NCBI RefSeq assembly: GCF_901542415.1
Contig: NZ_CABEHV010000004.1
Location: forward strand, 558,001 to 622,000
Direction: 5' to 3'
Length of the DNA stretch: 64,000 nt
Source: Streptococcus mitis
GTDB lineage: Bacteria > Bacillota > Bacilli > Lactobacillales > Streptococcaceae
Part shown: positions 39,896 to 47,390 of the stretch, piece after piece
How the letters are laid out: the number at the start of each line of letters is the position of its first letter
Numbering within the stretch: the stretch's first letter is position 1
Position numbers and translations under genes: made by a program
The notes under the pieces: generated by a model
What the model was told of the DNA's origin: nothing
Database searches by the model: none
The model's input: the letters and a program-made list of their open reading frames with translations, nothing else

Positions 39896-40141
39896 CTAGT
39901 CAAGTTTATTTTTATTATAGAAAAATCTTCTATAAATTCGAGCAATAGTTAAAATACAAACAAATATAATTCCCAAAATAGATGACACTATTTTCACAAA
40001 ATTCATTTCAGAGCCTATTACATAGATATGAAAAAGAGGGGCTAGTCCTACACATAGAGACAATAGATAACTGCTAAATCTTATCTCACCAATTCCTGCA
40101 ATAAAATGTTTCATTTTAAATATTCCAATTTTACGTTTCAT
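39896..40141 (-). CDS. small membrane protein, unknown
   Basis: An 81-residue protein with two hydrophobic helices (about 22-43 and 48-68) between a basic N-terminus and a basic tail. No family recognised. It is the last of four small AT-rich membrane genes on the - strand (39.9-41.7 kb) that look like a bacteriocin-immunity or peptide-transport neighbourhood, which is inference from size and context only. Confidence 0.6.
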   Translation of the reverse strand: MKRKIGIFKMKHFIAGIGEIRFSSYLLSLCVGLAPLFHIYVIGSEMNFVKIVSSILGIIFVCILTIARIYRRFFYNKNKLD

Positions 40142-40162
40142 CTTAATAATCTACTATCAAAT

Positions 40163-40375
40163 CTATTGACTTCTCTTTTTTTTGAAAAATCTTGACAGCA
40201 AATTTACTCCACTTAATGCCACTAAAATTTCAATGGGCAAAAAATAGTAATCCCATATCAAATGAGAAATCAGCAATGTTAGAAATAGTATGCAGTCAAT
40301 ATAACTATTCTGAAAATACTCTGTAATTACATAATACAGAAATACCACAACCATCAAAATTAAAACAACCATCAT
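40163..40375 (-). CDS. small membrane protein, unknown
   Basis: A 70-residue, almost entirely hydrophobic protein with two or three helices and a basic C-terminus (RFFKKKRSQ). AGGA lies about 10 bases before the ATG pair. It is 21 bases upstream of the 81-residue membrane gene, so the two are probably co-transcribed. Function unknown. Confidence 0.6.
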   Translation of the reverse strand: MMVVLILMVVVFLYYVITEYFQNSYIDCILFLTLLISHLIWDYYFLPIEILVALSGVNLLSRFFKKKRSQ

Positions 40376-40475
40376 AATGCTATCATCCTATTCTTAATTT
40401 ATTGTCACTTTTTCCATCCCATTCATCAATAGCATTAAAAAATCCAATCAAGAAATGATTACCCACTCACTAACG

Positions 40476-40667
40476 CTATTTCCAAAATTTAATTTTTAGG
40501 GGATTTAGCAACGCAATTCCAATTAGCAATACACCTAATATAAATAAAAGTATTTCCCAAAATTTATTCTCAGTTTTAATAAAAGGTATAAGATACATAC
40601 TAATCAATATGGAACTTACTCCTAAAAGAGCAAAGACCACTCTGACTCTATCACTTATTTTAAACAT
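40476..40667 (-). CDS. small two-helix membrane protein, unknown
   Basis: I start this at ATG 40667 (MFKISDRVRVVFALL), giving 63 residues with two helices and a basic end (LKIKFWK). The frame can be extended to 40748, but the extension overlaps the remnant of a double-glycine-leader peptide gene and is hydrophilic. Size and position next to that remnant fit a bacteriocin immunity protein; that is inference. Confidence 0.5.
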   Translation of the reverse strand: MFKISDRVRVVFALLGVSSILISMYLIPFIKTENKFWEILLFILGVLLIGIALLNPLKIKFWK

Positions 40668-40701
40668 ATTTAATTTCCCATAAAATAAGCAAGGGCTACG
40701 T

Positions 40702-40806
40702 TTACTGTAACATTCCCCCGTCTTTATGTAGAGATAATCCCCCATCAAGACACCTCATTTCTTCTTACTCAATAGCAGCATAGTTATTTAGTGATACGAG
40801 TTTCAT
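40702..40806 (-). pseudogene. remnant of a double-glycine-leader peptide gene
   Basis: AGAGGAGAAA, an excellent ribosome site, precedes ATG 40806, which encodes only 13 residues (MKLVSLNNYAAIE) before TAA. Reading on in the same frame gives EEMRCLDGG, then 11 more residues to a second stop. With the stop ignored, the spacing Ile-12, Glu-8, Met-7, Leu-4, Gly-2, Gly-1 fits the Gly-Gly leader consensus of exported bacteriocins and pheromones. The intact 13-residue frame could alternatively be a leader peptide. Confidence 0.45.
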
Positions 40807-40955
40807 AAGATTTCTCCTCTTTAACGTTGCATGGTTAGGATAGTTTCCTAACAAGTGATCGTCAACTTTGTTTAAAGCACTTTGTTACCTAGATAAGATA
40901 TCCTTTCTCTATCTGATTTGATTTTAAATAAAACTAAGATTTAAGCCTATTTATC

Positions 40956-41687
40956 TCACTTCTTATTTTTAAATAACTCATACTCTTTTTCTCTGATAAA
41001 GGGAAGGGAAAAATTAGAAAAAATTAGTAGAATTGAAAACAGATATCCGTCTTTTTGCATCACTAAAACATAGTCTAAAAATATATATACCATCAAATCT
41101 AGTGTGAAAAGAGAAAATATCCTCCTTTTCATTACCTTACTTGAATTAAAGATTCTGTTTAATAGAAACTTTATCGTAGTATCTACACAAATTTTTATCA
41201 AAAAAATAAGAGTCAGTACATGATTAGCAACTGTACCATGAAGAATAAATGGAAATACAGTTAATATAAAACTAGAAATCTCTAAATATTTTATCCAAGG
41301 AGATTGAGACATCTTACTTTTAAACTGACTGATTTTCCTATACTCGCTAGCTAATCTAGTATCAAAATCTTTACCAATTTTATTAAAGATTAAAAACTCC
41401 AGGATAAAATTACTTATTAATACGATATAAGTAGAAACGTTTCCTGGGAAAAATTTATTGATTAAAATTGGAAAACTCATTAACAGGATCGAGTTTATAG
41501 CCAAACAAATAGATACTATTTTATTCTTCACAGAGTATATAGGTAGCGATACTATTGAATAGAGAAACGCTAAAAAAATAAGCACGAAATACTCTGTGCT
41601 GCTAATTAGCGGCGCCCTTAATGATAAAAATAGATAGGCACCCCACACGATGATATGCGCTTTACGAATTGACTCTAGATTACTCAT
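40956..41687 (-). CDS. polytopic membrane protein, unknown
   Basis: A 243-residue protein with about seven hydrophobic helices and no motif I recognise. AGGAG precedes ATG 41687. Length and topology would suit a lantibiotic/bacteriocin immunity or ABC-permease-like protein, but no nucleotide-binding partner is encoded nearby, so the function stays open. AT-rich composition matches the small genes that follow it and suggests that the 39.9-41.7 kb block is accessory DNA. Confidence 0.65.
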   Translation of the reverse strand: MSNLESIRKAHIIVWGAYLFLSLRAPLISSTEYFVLIFLAFLYSIVSLPIYSVKNKIVSICLAINSILLMSFPILINKFFPGNVSTYIVLISNFILEFLIFNKIGKDFDTRLASEYRKISQFKSKMSQSPWIKYLEISSFILTVFPFILHGTVANHVLTLIFLIKICVDTTIKFLLNRIFNSSKVMKRRIFSLFTLDLMVYIFLDYVLVMQKDGYLFSILLIFSNFSLPFIREKEYELFKNKK

Positions 41688-42180
41688 CTACCTACTCCTA
41701 ATATTTAAAGGGAATCCATTTTTAGTTTACATTCTCTTTCAAACAAGTCATAAGCATTTTATGATATTTCCTTCTTCTACATTAGGTAAAGTTGAAATAC
41801 ATTTTTTGCAAGTGAAAATATTATTATTATTTGAAACCCCCAAATATCTATCCCTTTTCTAGACCTAAACCAAGTCAGATTAAAGATACAAATATAATGA
41901 TAAGGCTTTCTTTTACTTTAGACTACCATAAAACAAGGAATCTTTCAACAAAATTCATTGGCAAACTACTATTCTAGAAGATTGACAGCTCAAATCTTTC
42001 AGAATAGAACTATCCTGACTATCGAACACCCTATCTTAATAAATATATATGTAATTCTAGACCTAGAATTCCTATAAACTAAATGTTTTCGCGCTATTCT
42101 AAGCTATTGATAGCCTTAAATGTTAATTTTTGAGCAATTCTAAAGCTAGAATAGTCCCGTCACAATCAGTTTTGAATTAT
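41688..42180. other. palindrome-rich spacer without a gene
   Basis: No convincing frame. It contains repeated ATTCTAG/CTAGAAT motifs forming three nested inverted repeats: about 41970-42004 (ATTCT...AGAAT with AAGATT/AATCTT inside), 42053-42070 (AATTCTAG/CTAGAATT) and 42094-42152 (CTATTCTA/TAGAATAG). Their role is unknown; they may be decayed insertion-element ends. Confidence 0.5.
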
Positions 42181-42287
42181 TATACTCAATGAAAATCAAA
42201 GAGCAAACTAGGAAACTAGCCGCAGGCTGTACTTGAGTACGGCAAGGCGACGTTGACGTGGTTTGAATTTGATTTTCGAAGAGTATT
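42181..42287 (-). repeat. BOX element (boxA-boxC type)
   Basis: A 107-base pneumococcal BOX repeat. Ends are TACTCAATGAAAATC and GATTTTCGAAGAGTA. It contains TACGGCAAGGCGACG, the conserved boxA core, and the boxC segment GCCGCAGG...AAACTAGGAAACTAG; no boxB unit is present. boxA is on the right, so the element reads on the - strand, downstream of dhaM. Confidence 0.9.
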
Positions 42288-42328
42288 AACAATTTAGAAA
42301 CGCTATGATTCCACTCCTTTTACATTAA

Positions 42329-42355
42329 AAAGGAACTGCCCAAAGCAATCCCTTT
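42329..42355 (-). terminator. probable terminator after dhaKLM
   Basis: On the - strand AAAGGGATTGC pairs with GCAGTTCCTTT (two mismatches), followed by a T-run, about 85 bases past the dhaM stop. A second weaker hairpin (TAGGTG/CACCTA) lies nearer at 42387-42413. Confidence 0.5.
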
Positions 42356-42437
42356 CTGATTTTGAAATTTTTTACTTAAAATTTGATAGGTGAGATAATT
42401 AATAGCCCACCTATAAAAAGAGTTATAGTAAAATTTC

Positions 42438-42812
42438 TTATTTATTGATTTCAAGCTCCGACAACTGTGTTTGAATAACTGACAGTTCTGCACCAGCCTG
42501 AAGAAGAGCAGCTGCAGTATAGGCACCTTCTACAATTGGAACCCTGTTGATGATGATACTCTTATCACTGAAATCAGCCACCATTTCTAAGTTCATTTTA
42601 GCAGAACCTAGGTCAAAAAAAGCTAATAAAGTATCTTCTGGATTTTCAGAAACAACCCTATCTACTTGATCAAAACTTGTTCCAATTCCTCCATCTTCGG
42701 TTCCTCCTATATAAGTAATCGGAACATCTTTAGCTACTTCACTAATCAGTTCAACAAGACCTTGTGCAATGTTTTTGGAATGTGAAACGATAACAAGACC
42801 AATACTTCCCAT
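42438..42812 (-). CDS. dhaM: dihydroxyacetone kinase phosphoryl donor subunit DhaM
   Basis: A 124-residue EIIA-Man-like domain that passes phosphate from HPr to the ADP held by DhaL. The N-terminal IGLVIVSHSKNIAQG contains the phosphorylated His (residue 11), and GGTEDGGIGTS is the usual second motif. It is the single-domain, Lactococcus-type form and lacks the HPr and EI-like extensions of E. coli DhaM, so it relies on the ptsHI genes also in this window. Its start overlaps the dhaL stop by one base. Confidence 0.95.
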   Translation of the reverse strand: MGSIGLVIVSHSKNIAQGLVELISEVAKDVPITYIGGTEDGGIGTSFDQVDRVVSENPEDTLLAFFDLGSAKMNLEMVADFSDKSIIINRVPIVEGAYTAAALLQAGAELSVIQTQLSELEINK

Positions 42813-43387
42813 TAAACCACCCCAGTTTCTAATAGAGCAGTAAAGAGTAATCCTGATGAAAATGATCCAGGGTCAATATGTCCAAGAGAACGCTCTCCTA
42901 CATAAGATGCTCTTCCTTTAGTTGCAAGTAAATCTTTGGTAGCATTCACTACCTGATCAATAACCTCTTGAGTCAACTTGCCATCAGACAAAGCAGCAAT
43001 AACAGGAGTCCAAACATCAACCATTGTCTTTTCTCCAACTTCTGCTTTCCCGCGTTTGACAATCATATCCAAACCACTTTGTAAGATTTCTTCTAATTTC
43101 GAATTTGAATCAGACTTGGCCATGCCCATAAAAGCAGAGCCATACAAAGGACCAGAAGCACCGCCTACCTTACTCAGTAGTTGCATTGAGACAAGTTTAA
43201 AAACATCACTACTTGTCTCAAATGGCTTTCCTTCTAAGTTTTCCATAACTGCAGCCATGCCACGCGCCATATTTCCACCGTGATCTCCATCTCCTATAGG
43301 TGTGTCTAGTTCACTAAGATAATCTTTCTGTTCTTGAATCTTTTCATTAAAAAGCTTCATCCATTCAAGAGCTTGTTCAGCATTCAT
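42812..43387 (-). CDS. dhaL: dihydroxyacetone kinase ADP-binding subunit DhaL
   Basis: A 191-residue subunit that keeps ADP as a cofactor rephosphorylated by DhaM and transfers the phosphate to Dha on DhaK. The magnesium-binding Asp cluster is in DTPIGDGDHGGNMARGM (about residues 25-41), with GGASGPLYGSAF and ASYVGERSLGHIDPG further on. It is 21 bases after dhaK and overlaps dhaM. Confidence 0.96.
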   Translation of the reverse strand: MNAEQALEWMKLFNEKIQEQKDYLSELDTPIGDGDHGGNMARGMAAVMENLEGKPFETSSDVFKLVSMQLLSKVGGASGPLYGSAFMGMAKSDSNSKLEEILQSGLDMIVKRGKAEVGEKTMVDVWTPVIAALSDGKLTQEVIDQVVNATKDLLATKGRASYVGERSLGHIDPGSFSSGLLFTALLETGVV

Positions 43388-43408
43388 GCGACATTTCCTC
43401 CTAAAGTT

Positions 43409-44398
43409 TTACCAAGCTGGTGTAGTAACAGGTGCATTTAGAGCATCCAACCACTCATCATATGCCAATCGAATCAATGTTAATGACAAACCAGCCATAT
43501 CGATTGAAGTCATATAGTTTCCAATTTTCTTAAATGCCAACTGAACACCTTTTTCATGGAGCAATTTAGCCACATCATTTGCGAATACATATTGTTCCAT
43601 AAGTGGCGTGCTTCCTAAACCATTAATGAGAAGACCATAGCGTTCGCCAGCTTTAAGTTGGAAACCTTCAGATAATTTTTCAACCAATTCTGAGGCCAAT
43701 TGTGCTGAAGGTTGCATTTTCTCTTTCTTATACCCTGGCTCACCGTGAATACCAACTCCATATTCAAATTCATCGTCTTCTAAAACAAATCCTGGTTTGC
43801 CAACTTCAGGAACGGTTGCACCAGACAAGGCCAGCCCAATTGTTTTAATTTCTAACACAATTTTATCTGCCAAATCCTTCATTTCAGCTAATGATTTACC
43901 AGAACGAGCCGCAGCACCCAAAATTTTATGAACTAAAATAGTACCCGCAACACCTCGACGGCCCTGAGTATAGAGACTATTTTCAACAGCGATATCATCA
44001 TCAACCACAACACTTGCTACATCAATACCTTCCATTTCAGCAAGTTCTTGTGCAATTTCAAAGTTCATGATGTCCCCAGAATAGTTCTTGATGACCATGA
44101 AAACTCCAGCACCTTCATCAGCCGCCTTAATGGCTTCTAAAATTTGGTCTGGAGTAGGCGAGGTAAAGACTGCTCCACAAATGGCAGCAGACAACATCCC
44201 ATCCCCTACAAATCCTGCATGACTTGGTTCATGTCCTGAGCCTCCACCTGAAATGAGTCCAACTTTTCCTGTCTTTTCTGCCTTTCTAACGATAACATCA
44301 AAACCATCTAAGCGTTCTACCAAGTCATCATGCATGAATGACAACCCCTGCAACATTTCATCAACAACTTGTGTCGGTTCATTTATAATTTTTTTCAT
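43409..44398 (-). CDS. dhaK: dihydroxyacetone kinase substrate-binding subunit DhaK
   Basis: A 329-residue protein that binds dihydroxyacetone covalently through a histidine hemiaminal. GGGSGHEPSHAGFVG (about 51-65) is the substrate loop, and GIHGEPG carries the reactive His218. First gene of dhaKLM, with GAAAGGAG before the ATG. A DhaS operator and promoter lie just upstream. The product Dha-phosphate enters glycolysis. Confidence 0.96.
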   Translation of the reverse strand: MKKIINEPTQVVDEMLQGLSFMHDDLVERLDGFDVIVRKAEKTGKVGLISGGGSGHEPSHAGFVGDGMLSAAICGAVFTSPTPDQILEAIKAADEGAGVFMVIKNYSGDIMNFEIAQELAEMEGIDVASVVVDDDIAVENSLYTQGRRGVAGTILVHKILGAAARSGKSLAEMKDLADKIVLEIKTIGLALSGATVPEVGKPGFVLEDDEFEYGVGIHGEPGYKKEKMQPSAQLASELVEKLSEGFQLKAGERYGLLINGLGSTPLMEQYVFANDVAKLLHEKGVQLAFKKIGNYMTSIDMAGLSLTLIRLAYDEWLDALNAPVTTPAW

Positions 44399-44437
44399 GA
44401 GAAACTCCTTTCGGCATCTACCTTTGTTTTCGCTTTC

Positions 44438-44466
44438 ATTATATATTTTTTATTGCTGGCTGATAA
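44438..44466 (-). promoter_or_regulatory. dhaKLM promoter
   Basis: On the - strand, TTATCA (44461-44466), a 17-base spacer and TATAAT (44438-44443), about 40 bases before dhaK. Confidence 0.7.
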
Positions 44467-44467
44467 G

Positions 44468-44489
44468 GGACAGATTCTTTTATTTGTCC
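44468..44489. promoter_or_regulatory. DhaS operator
   Basis: GGACAGAT, six bases, ATTTGTCC. This matches the lactococcal DhaS site (GGACACAT-N6-ATTTGTCC, as I remember it) at all but one position. It ends one base from the dhaK -35 hexamer, the position expected for an activator. Confidence 0.85.
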
Positions 44490-44551
44490 CCTTTTAAACC
44501 CGTTTCAAACATTTTTTTGGTAAAATGAAGGAAGTAAAAGAAAGGTTTCCT

Positions 44552-45082
44552 ATGGTATCATCACTCATTACAAAAAAACGGATTGCCAAAGCATTTAGAG
44601 ACCTATTAGCTACTAGAGAATTTGACAAAATCTCTATTGTAGAGATCATGGAATCAGCTGGCATTCGTAGACAGACCTTTTATAATCACTTTCTTGACAA
44701 ATATGAACTGCTAGACTGGATATTTGAAAATGACTTAACCGAGTATATCACCAATAACTTGGACTTCATTTCAGGCAAAAAACTATTACAAGAATTATTT
44801 TTTTATTTCGAACAAGAGCGTGACTTTTATATTCAACTTTTTGATATTCAAGGGCAAAATAACTTCTATGACCAATTTATCAGCTACTGTCGCTTGCTTG
44901 TATCAAAAATTTTAAGAGAATACGGTCAGATTGATATCGATTCATCTGCTTATACTTGTTTTTTGTTAGACTATCATTCACATGCTCTAGCAGAAATCGT
45001 GAAGGCTTACGTCAATAAAAAAAGTCCAGTTCCACAACCAGACTTTCTAATCATGACAATTATTGGAAAGAGACCACAATGA
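44552..45082 (+). CDS. dhaS: TetR-family activator DhaS
   Basis: The transcriptional activator of dhaKLM. Start placed at ATG 44552 (MVSSLITKKRIAKAF) after AGAAAGG; an upstream ATG at 44525 lacks a good site. The protein is 176 residues. The N-terminal TetR helix-turn-helix is ISIVEIMESAGIRRQTFYNHF, here split: ISIVEIMESAG (helix 2) and IRRQTFYNHF (recognition helix). It is transcribed divergently from dhaKLM and overlaps dhaQ by 4 bases. In Lactococcus, DhaS is active only when bound by DhaQ carrying Dha. Confidence 0.93.
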   Translation: MVSSLITKKRIAKAFRDLLATREFDKISIVEIMESAGIRRQTFYNHFLDKYELLDWIFENDLTEYITNNLDFISGKKLLQELFFYFEQERDFYIQLFDIQGQNNFYDQFISYCRLLVSKILREYGQIDIDSSAYTCFLLDYHSHALAEIVKAYVNKKSPVPQPDFLIMTIIGKRPQ

Positions 45083-46068
45083 CATTTATTTCAAATCATA
45101 AACAGAAAATTATTTCAAGTTACATTTCGGCAACTGTCAGCAGTCATCCTGAATTAGAAAAACACCCTACTTTACCACTAGTCTATCAAAAAAATCGCAA
45201 TCCTCATCAGGTTCCAATATTGTCGGGTGGAGGTTCCGGTCACGAACCTGCGCATATTGGATATGTGGGAGAAGGAATGCTTACTGGTGCTATCTATGGC
45301 CAATTATTTACTCCTCCTACAAGAACTGAAATCTTAGAGTCCATTCGTTTTTTAAACAATGGTCACGGTGTCTTCATCATTGTAAAAAATTTCGAAGCAG
45401 ACATCAAAGAATTTAGCTGGGCCATTAACACTGCTAGAAAAGAAGGAATTAAGGTCGGCTATAGTCTAGCACACGACGATATTTCAATTGAACCTCACAA
45501 TAGATTTCAAATTAGAGGAAGAGGGCTTGCAGGGACAATCTTACTTCATAAAATCCTAGGATTTGCAGCTCAAAATGGTGCCAACATCGAGCAACTAACT
45601 GATTTAGGTCATCAGCTTGCTCCCGAAATCGCAACAATTGGCTTTGCAACGAAAGCTGCTAGTCTCCCCCAAGCCACCCTTCCACTATTTAACTTGGAAG
45701 AAGGAAATATTTCCTATGGTATTGGGATACATGGCGAAGAAGGCTATCGTATCGTCCCATTCCAATCATCTGAAATCCTTGCAAATGAAATTATAAGTAA
45801 ATTAAGATTGCACTATCATTGGAAAAAGGGTGATCAATTTATATTGCTTGTAAATAATCTAGGCACTACCAGCAACTTAGAAATGGGCATATTTATCAAT
45901 GATATCCTTCAACTCTTAGAAATTGAAGGAGTCACTATTACTTTTATAAAATCAGGAACATTTATGACTAGCCTAGATATGGCAGGTGTATCTGTAACTC
46001 TTTGCCCCGTAAAAAATAAACAGTGGTTAGAAGCGCTCAATGCTCCAACGACAGCTTTTGCATGGTAA
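45079..46068 (+). CDS. dhaQ: DhaK paralogue DhaQ, coactivator of DhaS
   Basis: A 329-residue paralogue of DhaK that senses dihydroxyacetone for DhaS rather than serving as kinase. It keeps GGGSGHEPAHIGYVG and the covalent histidine in GIGIHGEEGYR. It is co-transcribed with dhaS (ATGA overlap) and divergent from dhaK. Divergence from DhaK is large across the rest of the chain, consistent with a regulator. Confidence 0.92.
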   Translation: MTFISNHKQKIISSYISATVSSHPELEKHPTLPLVYQKNRNPHQVPILSGGGSGHEPAHIGYVGEGMLTGAIYGQLFTPPTRTEILESIRFLNNGHGVFIIVKNFEADIKEFSWAINTARKEGIKVGYSLAHDDISIEPHNRFQIRGRGLAGTILLHKILGFAAQNGANIEQLTDLGHQLAPEIATIGFATKAASLPQATLPLFNLEEGNISYGIGIHGEEGYRIVPFQSSEILANEIISKLRLHYHWKKGDQFILLVNNLGTTSNLEMGIFINDILQLLEIEGVTITFIKSGTFMTSLDMAGVSVTLCPVKNKQWLEALNAPTTAFAW

Positions 46069-46085
46069 TTTGCTTGTATAACTCA

Positions 46086-46113
46086 AAAGGGCTACATCAC
46101 TTGGTAGCCCTTT
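46086..46113 (+). terminator. terminator after dhaSQ
   Basis: AAAGGGCTAC and GTAGCCCTTT arms with an 8-base loop, 17 bases past the dhaQ stop. Confidence 0.8.
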
Positions 46114-46210
46114 GCTTCTATCTTACATTTAAAAGAACTCATTCTTTCTATATCAAATAATCCATCTATACCTTACAATTCTTCCTATGCGCTTTGAGTT
46201 TTTTCAGAGC

Positions 46211-46705
46211 CTAATCATAGTGACTTGACGTGCTACTGGCAAAGTAGGAACCTAGACTTGTTCCTCCAGTCCACTTATAGACACCTTTTGTGAACAATTC
46301 GTCATTGCTAAAAACTTCTATCAACTCTAAAACCTCTCTATGTGATTGTTCTAGGAGTCTAGTCGCTTCTTCTAAGGAGGTTTTCTGGTGCTTCTTCCAA
46401 AAAGCGACATTCATTTCTCTATAAGTTTTCCAATTATAAGGTTCAGGGAGAAAAGGTCTTTCGTGACCTTCTTGATTAGAATGTACCCAAGTCAAAAGTA
46501 ACTGCTGCCATTCATAAAGATGAATCAAGACATCCCGCAGATTCTTATCCCTTTTCCAGTGAGCCTCTTTTTTCTTTTGGTCTCTTGTAAAATCAAATGG
46601 AGTCTGTAGCTCATCTTCACTTAGTTTGGAGATGAAAAGATTGAGCTTTTCATAGTTTTCCTTAGAGGCCAGCACTAGCTCCTCTTTTGTTTTCGGTCTA
46701 GGCAC
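46211..46705 (-). CDS. ClbS/DfsB family four-helix protein
   Basis: A 164-residue protein of the ClbS/DfsB (DUF1706, DinB-like) group, starting MPRPKTKEELV with the conserved DVLIHLYEWQQLL (metal-site helix) and WKTYREMNVAFWKKH. Family members include ClbS, which protects against colibactin; here the function is unknown. It stands alone between the dhaSQ terminator and the cysteine-cluster gene. A ribosome site is present (GGGAG at 8 bases). Confidence 0.88.
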   Translation of the reverse strand: MPRPKTKEELVLASKENYEKLNLFISKLSEDELQTPFDFTRDQKKKEAHWKRDKNLRDVLIHLYEWQQLLLTWVHSNQEGHERPFLPEPYNWKTYREMNVAFWKKHQKTSLEEATRLLEQSHREVLELIEVFSNDELFTKGVYKWTGGTSLGSYFASSTSSHYD

Positions 46706-46762
46706 AGGAATACTCCCTTCATATCTCTAGTTACTATTAGAAATTTTTTATCCTTTAAATCT

Positions 46763-47257
46763 CTATAACTTATCCTTTAATTTCTCAACAAAGAGATAGG
46801 CTGCTGGACAGGTTAGGGTATTCTTAATCGTTAGATGGTTGATTTGATGGATCTTTTTACGGTCTGTATGGGGAAATTCACGACAGGCCTTTGGACGAAC
46901 GTCATAGATAGAACAGAGGTTATCTCCTCCTAAAAATGGGCAGGGCATGGATTTGAAAACCTTATCCCCATCTTCATCTACCTGAAGGAATTCAGCTTCA
47001 AAAGCTGGTAATTTCATCTTAAAGTACTTGGCAATACGAGTGATGTCTGCTTCCTTGAAGTCAGGACCCAATGTCTTGCAACAGTTAGCACAGGCAGTGC
47101 AATCAATCTCCTTAAAAACTTCTTGGTGAATCTGCTGGGCTATCTTATCTAAATTTTTTGGTGGCTTTTTCTTTAAATTGGCTAAAACTTTTCGATGCTC
47201 CTTCTGCTTTTGTAAGGCTAGCTGGTGGTAATACTCAATATCAATTTCTTTAGACAT
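46763..47257 (-). CDS. YkgJ-family cysteine-cluster protein
   Basis: A 164-residue protein with eight cysteines in the YkgJ pattern: IDCTACANCCKTLGP, then MPCPFLGGDNLCSIYDVRPKAC split by about 50 residues. Such proteins probably bind zinc or an iron-sulphur cluster; no reaction is established. GAGAAATC precedes the ATG. No operon partner is evident. Confidence 0.9.
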   Translation of the reverse strand: MSKEIDIEYYHQLALQKQKEHRKVLANLKKKPPKNLDKIAQQIHQEVFKEIDCTACANCCKTLGPDFKEADITRIAKYFKMKLPAFEAEFLQVDEDGDKVFKSMPCPFLGGDNLCSIYDVRPKACREFPHTDRKKIHQINHLTIKNTLTCPAAYLFVEKLKDKL

Positions 47258-47358
47258 GATTTCTCTCTTATTCTATTTGTTTCCTTCTATTATATCATGC
47301 CCCTGACTCATTGAAAAGTGGACTTTACAAGACTATACTTTTCCAAAATGCGTCAAAA

Positions 47359-47383
47359 AACCTTGCAACTAAGTTACAAGGTT
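47359..47383 (-). terminator. terminator after ptsHI
   Basis: AACCTTGTAAC and GTTGCAAGGTT on the - strand with a 3-base loop, followed by a T-run, 8 bases past the ptsI stop. Confidence 0.85.
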
Positions 47384-47390
47384 AATGACA

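Noticed and set aside
40383..40466. 27-residue frame (GTG start) between the 63- and 70-residue membrane genes
   Set aside because: No good ribosome site and no sign of selection; could be a gene remnant but cannot be supported.
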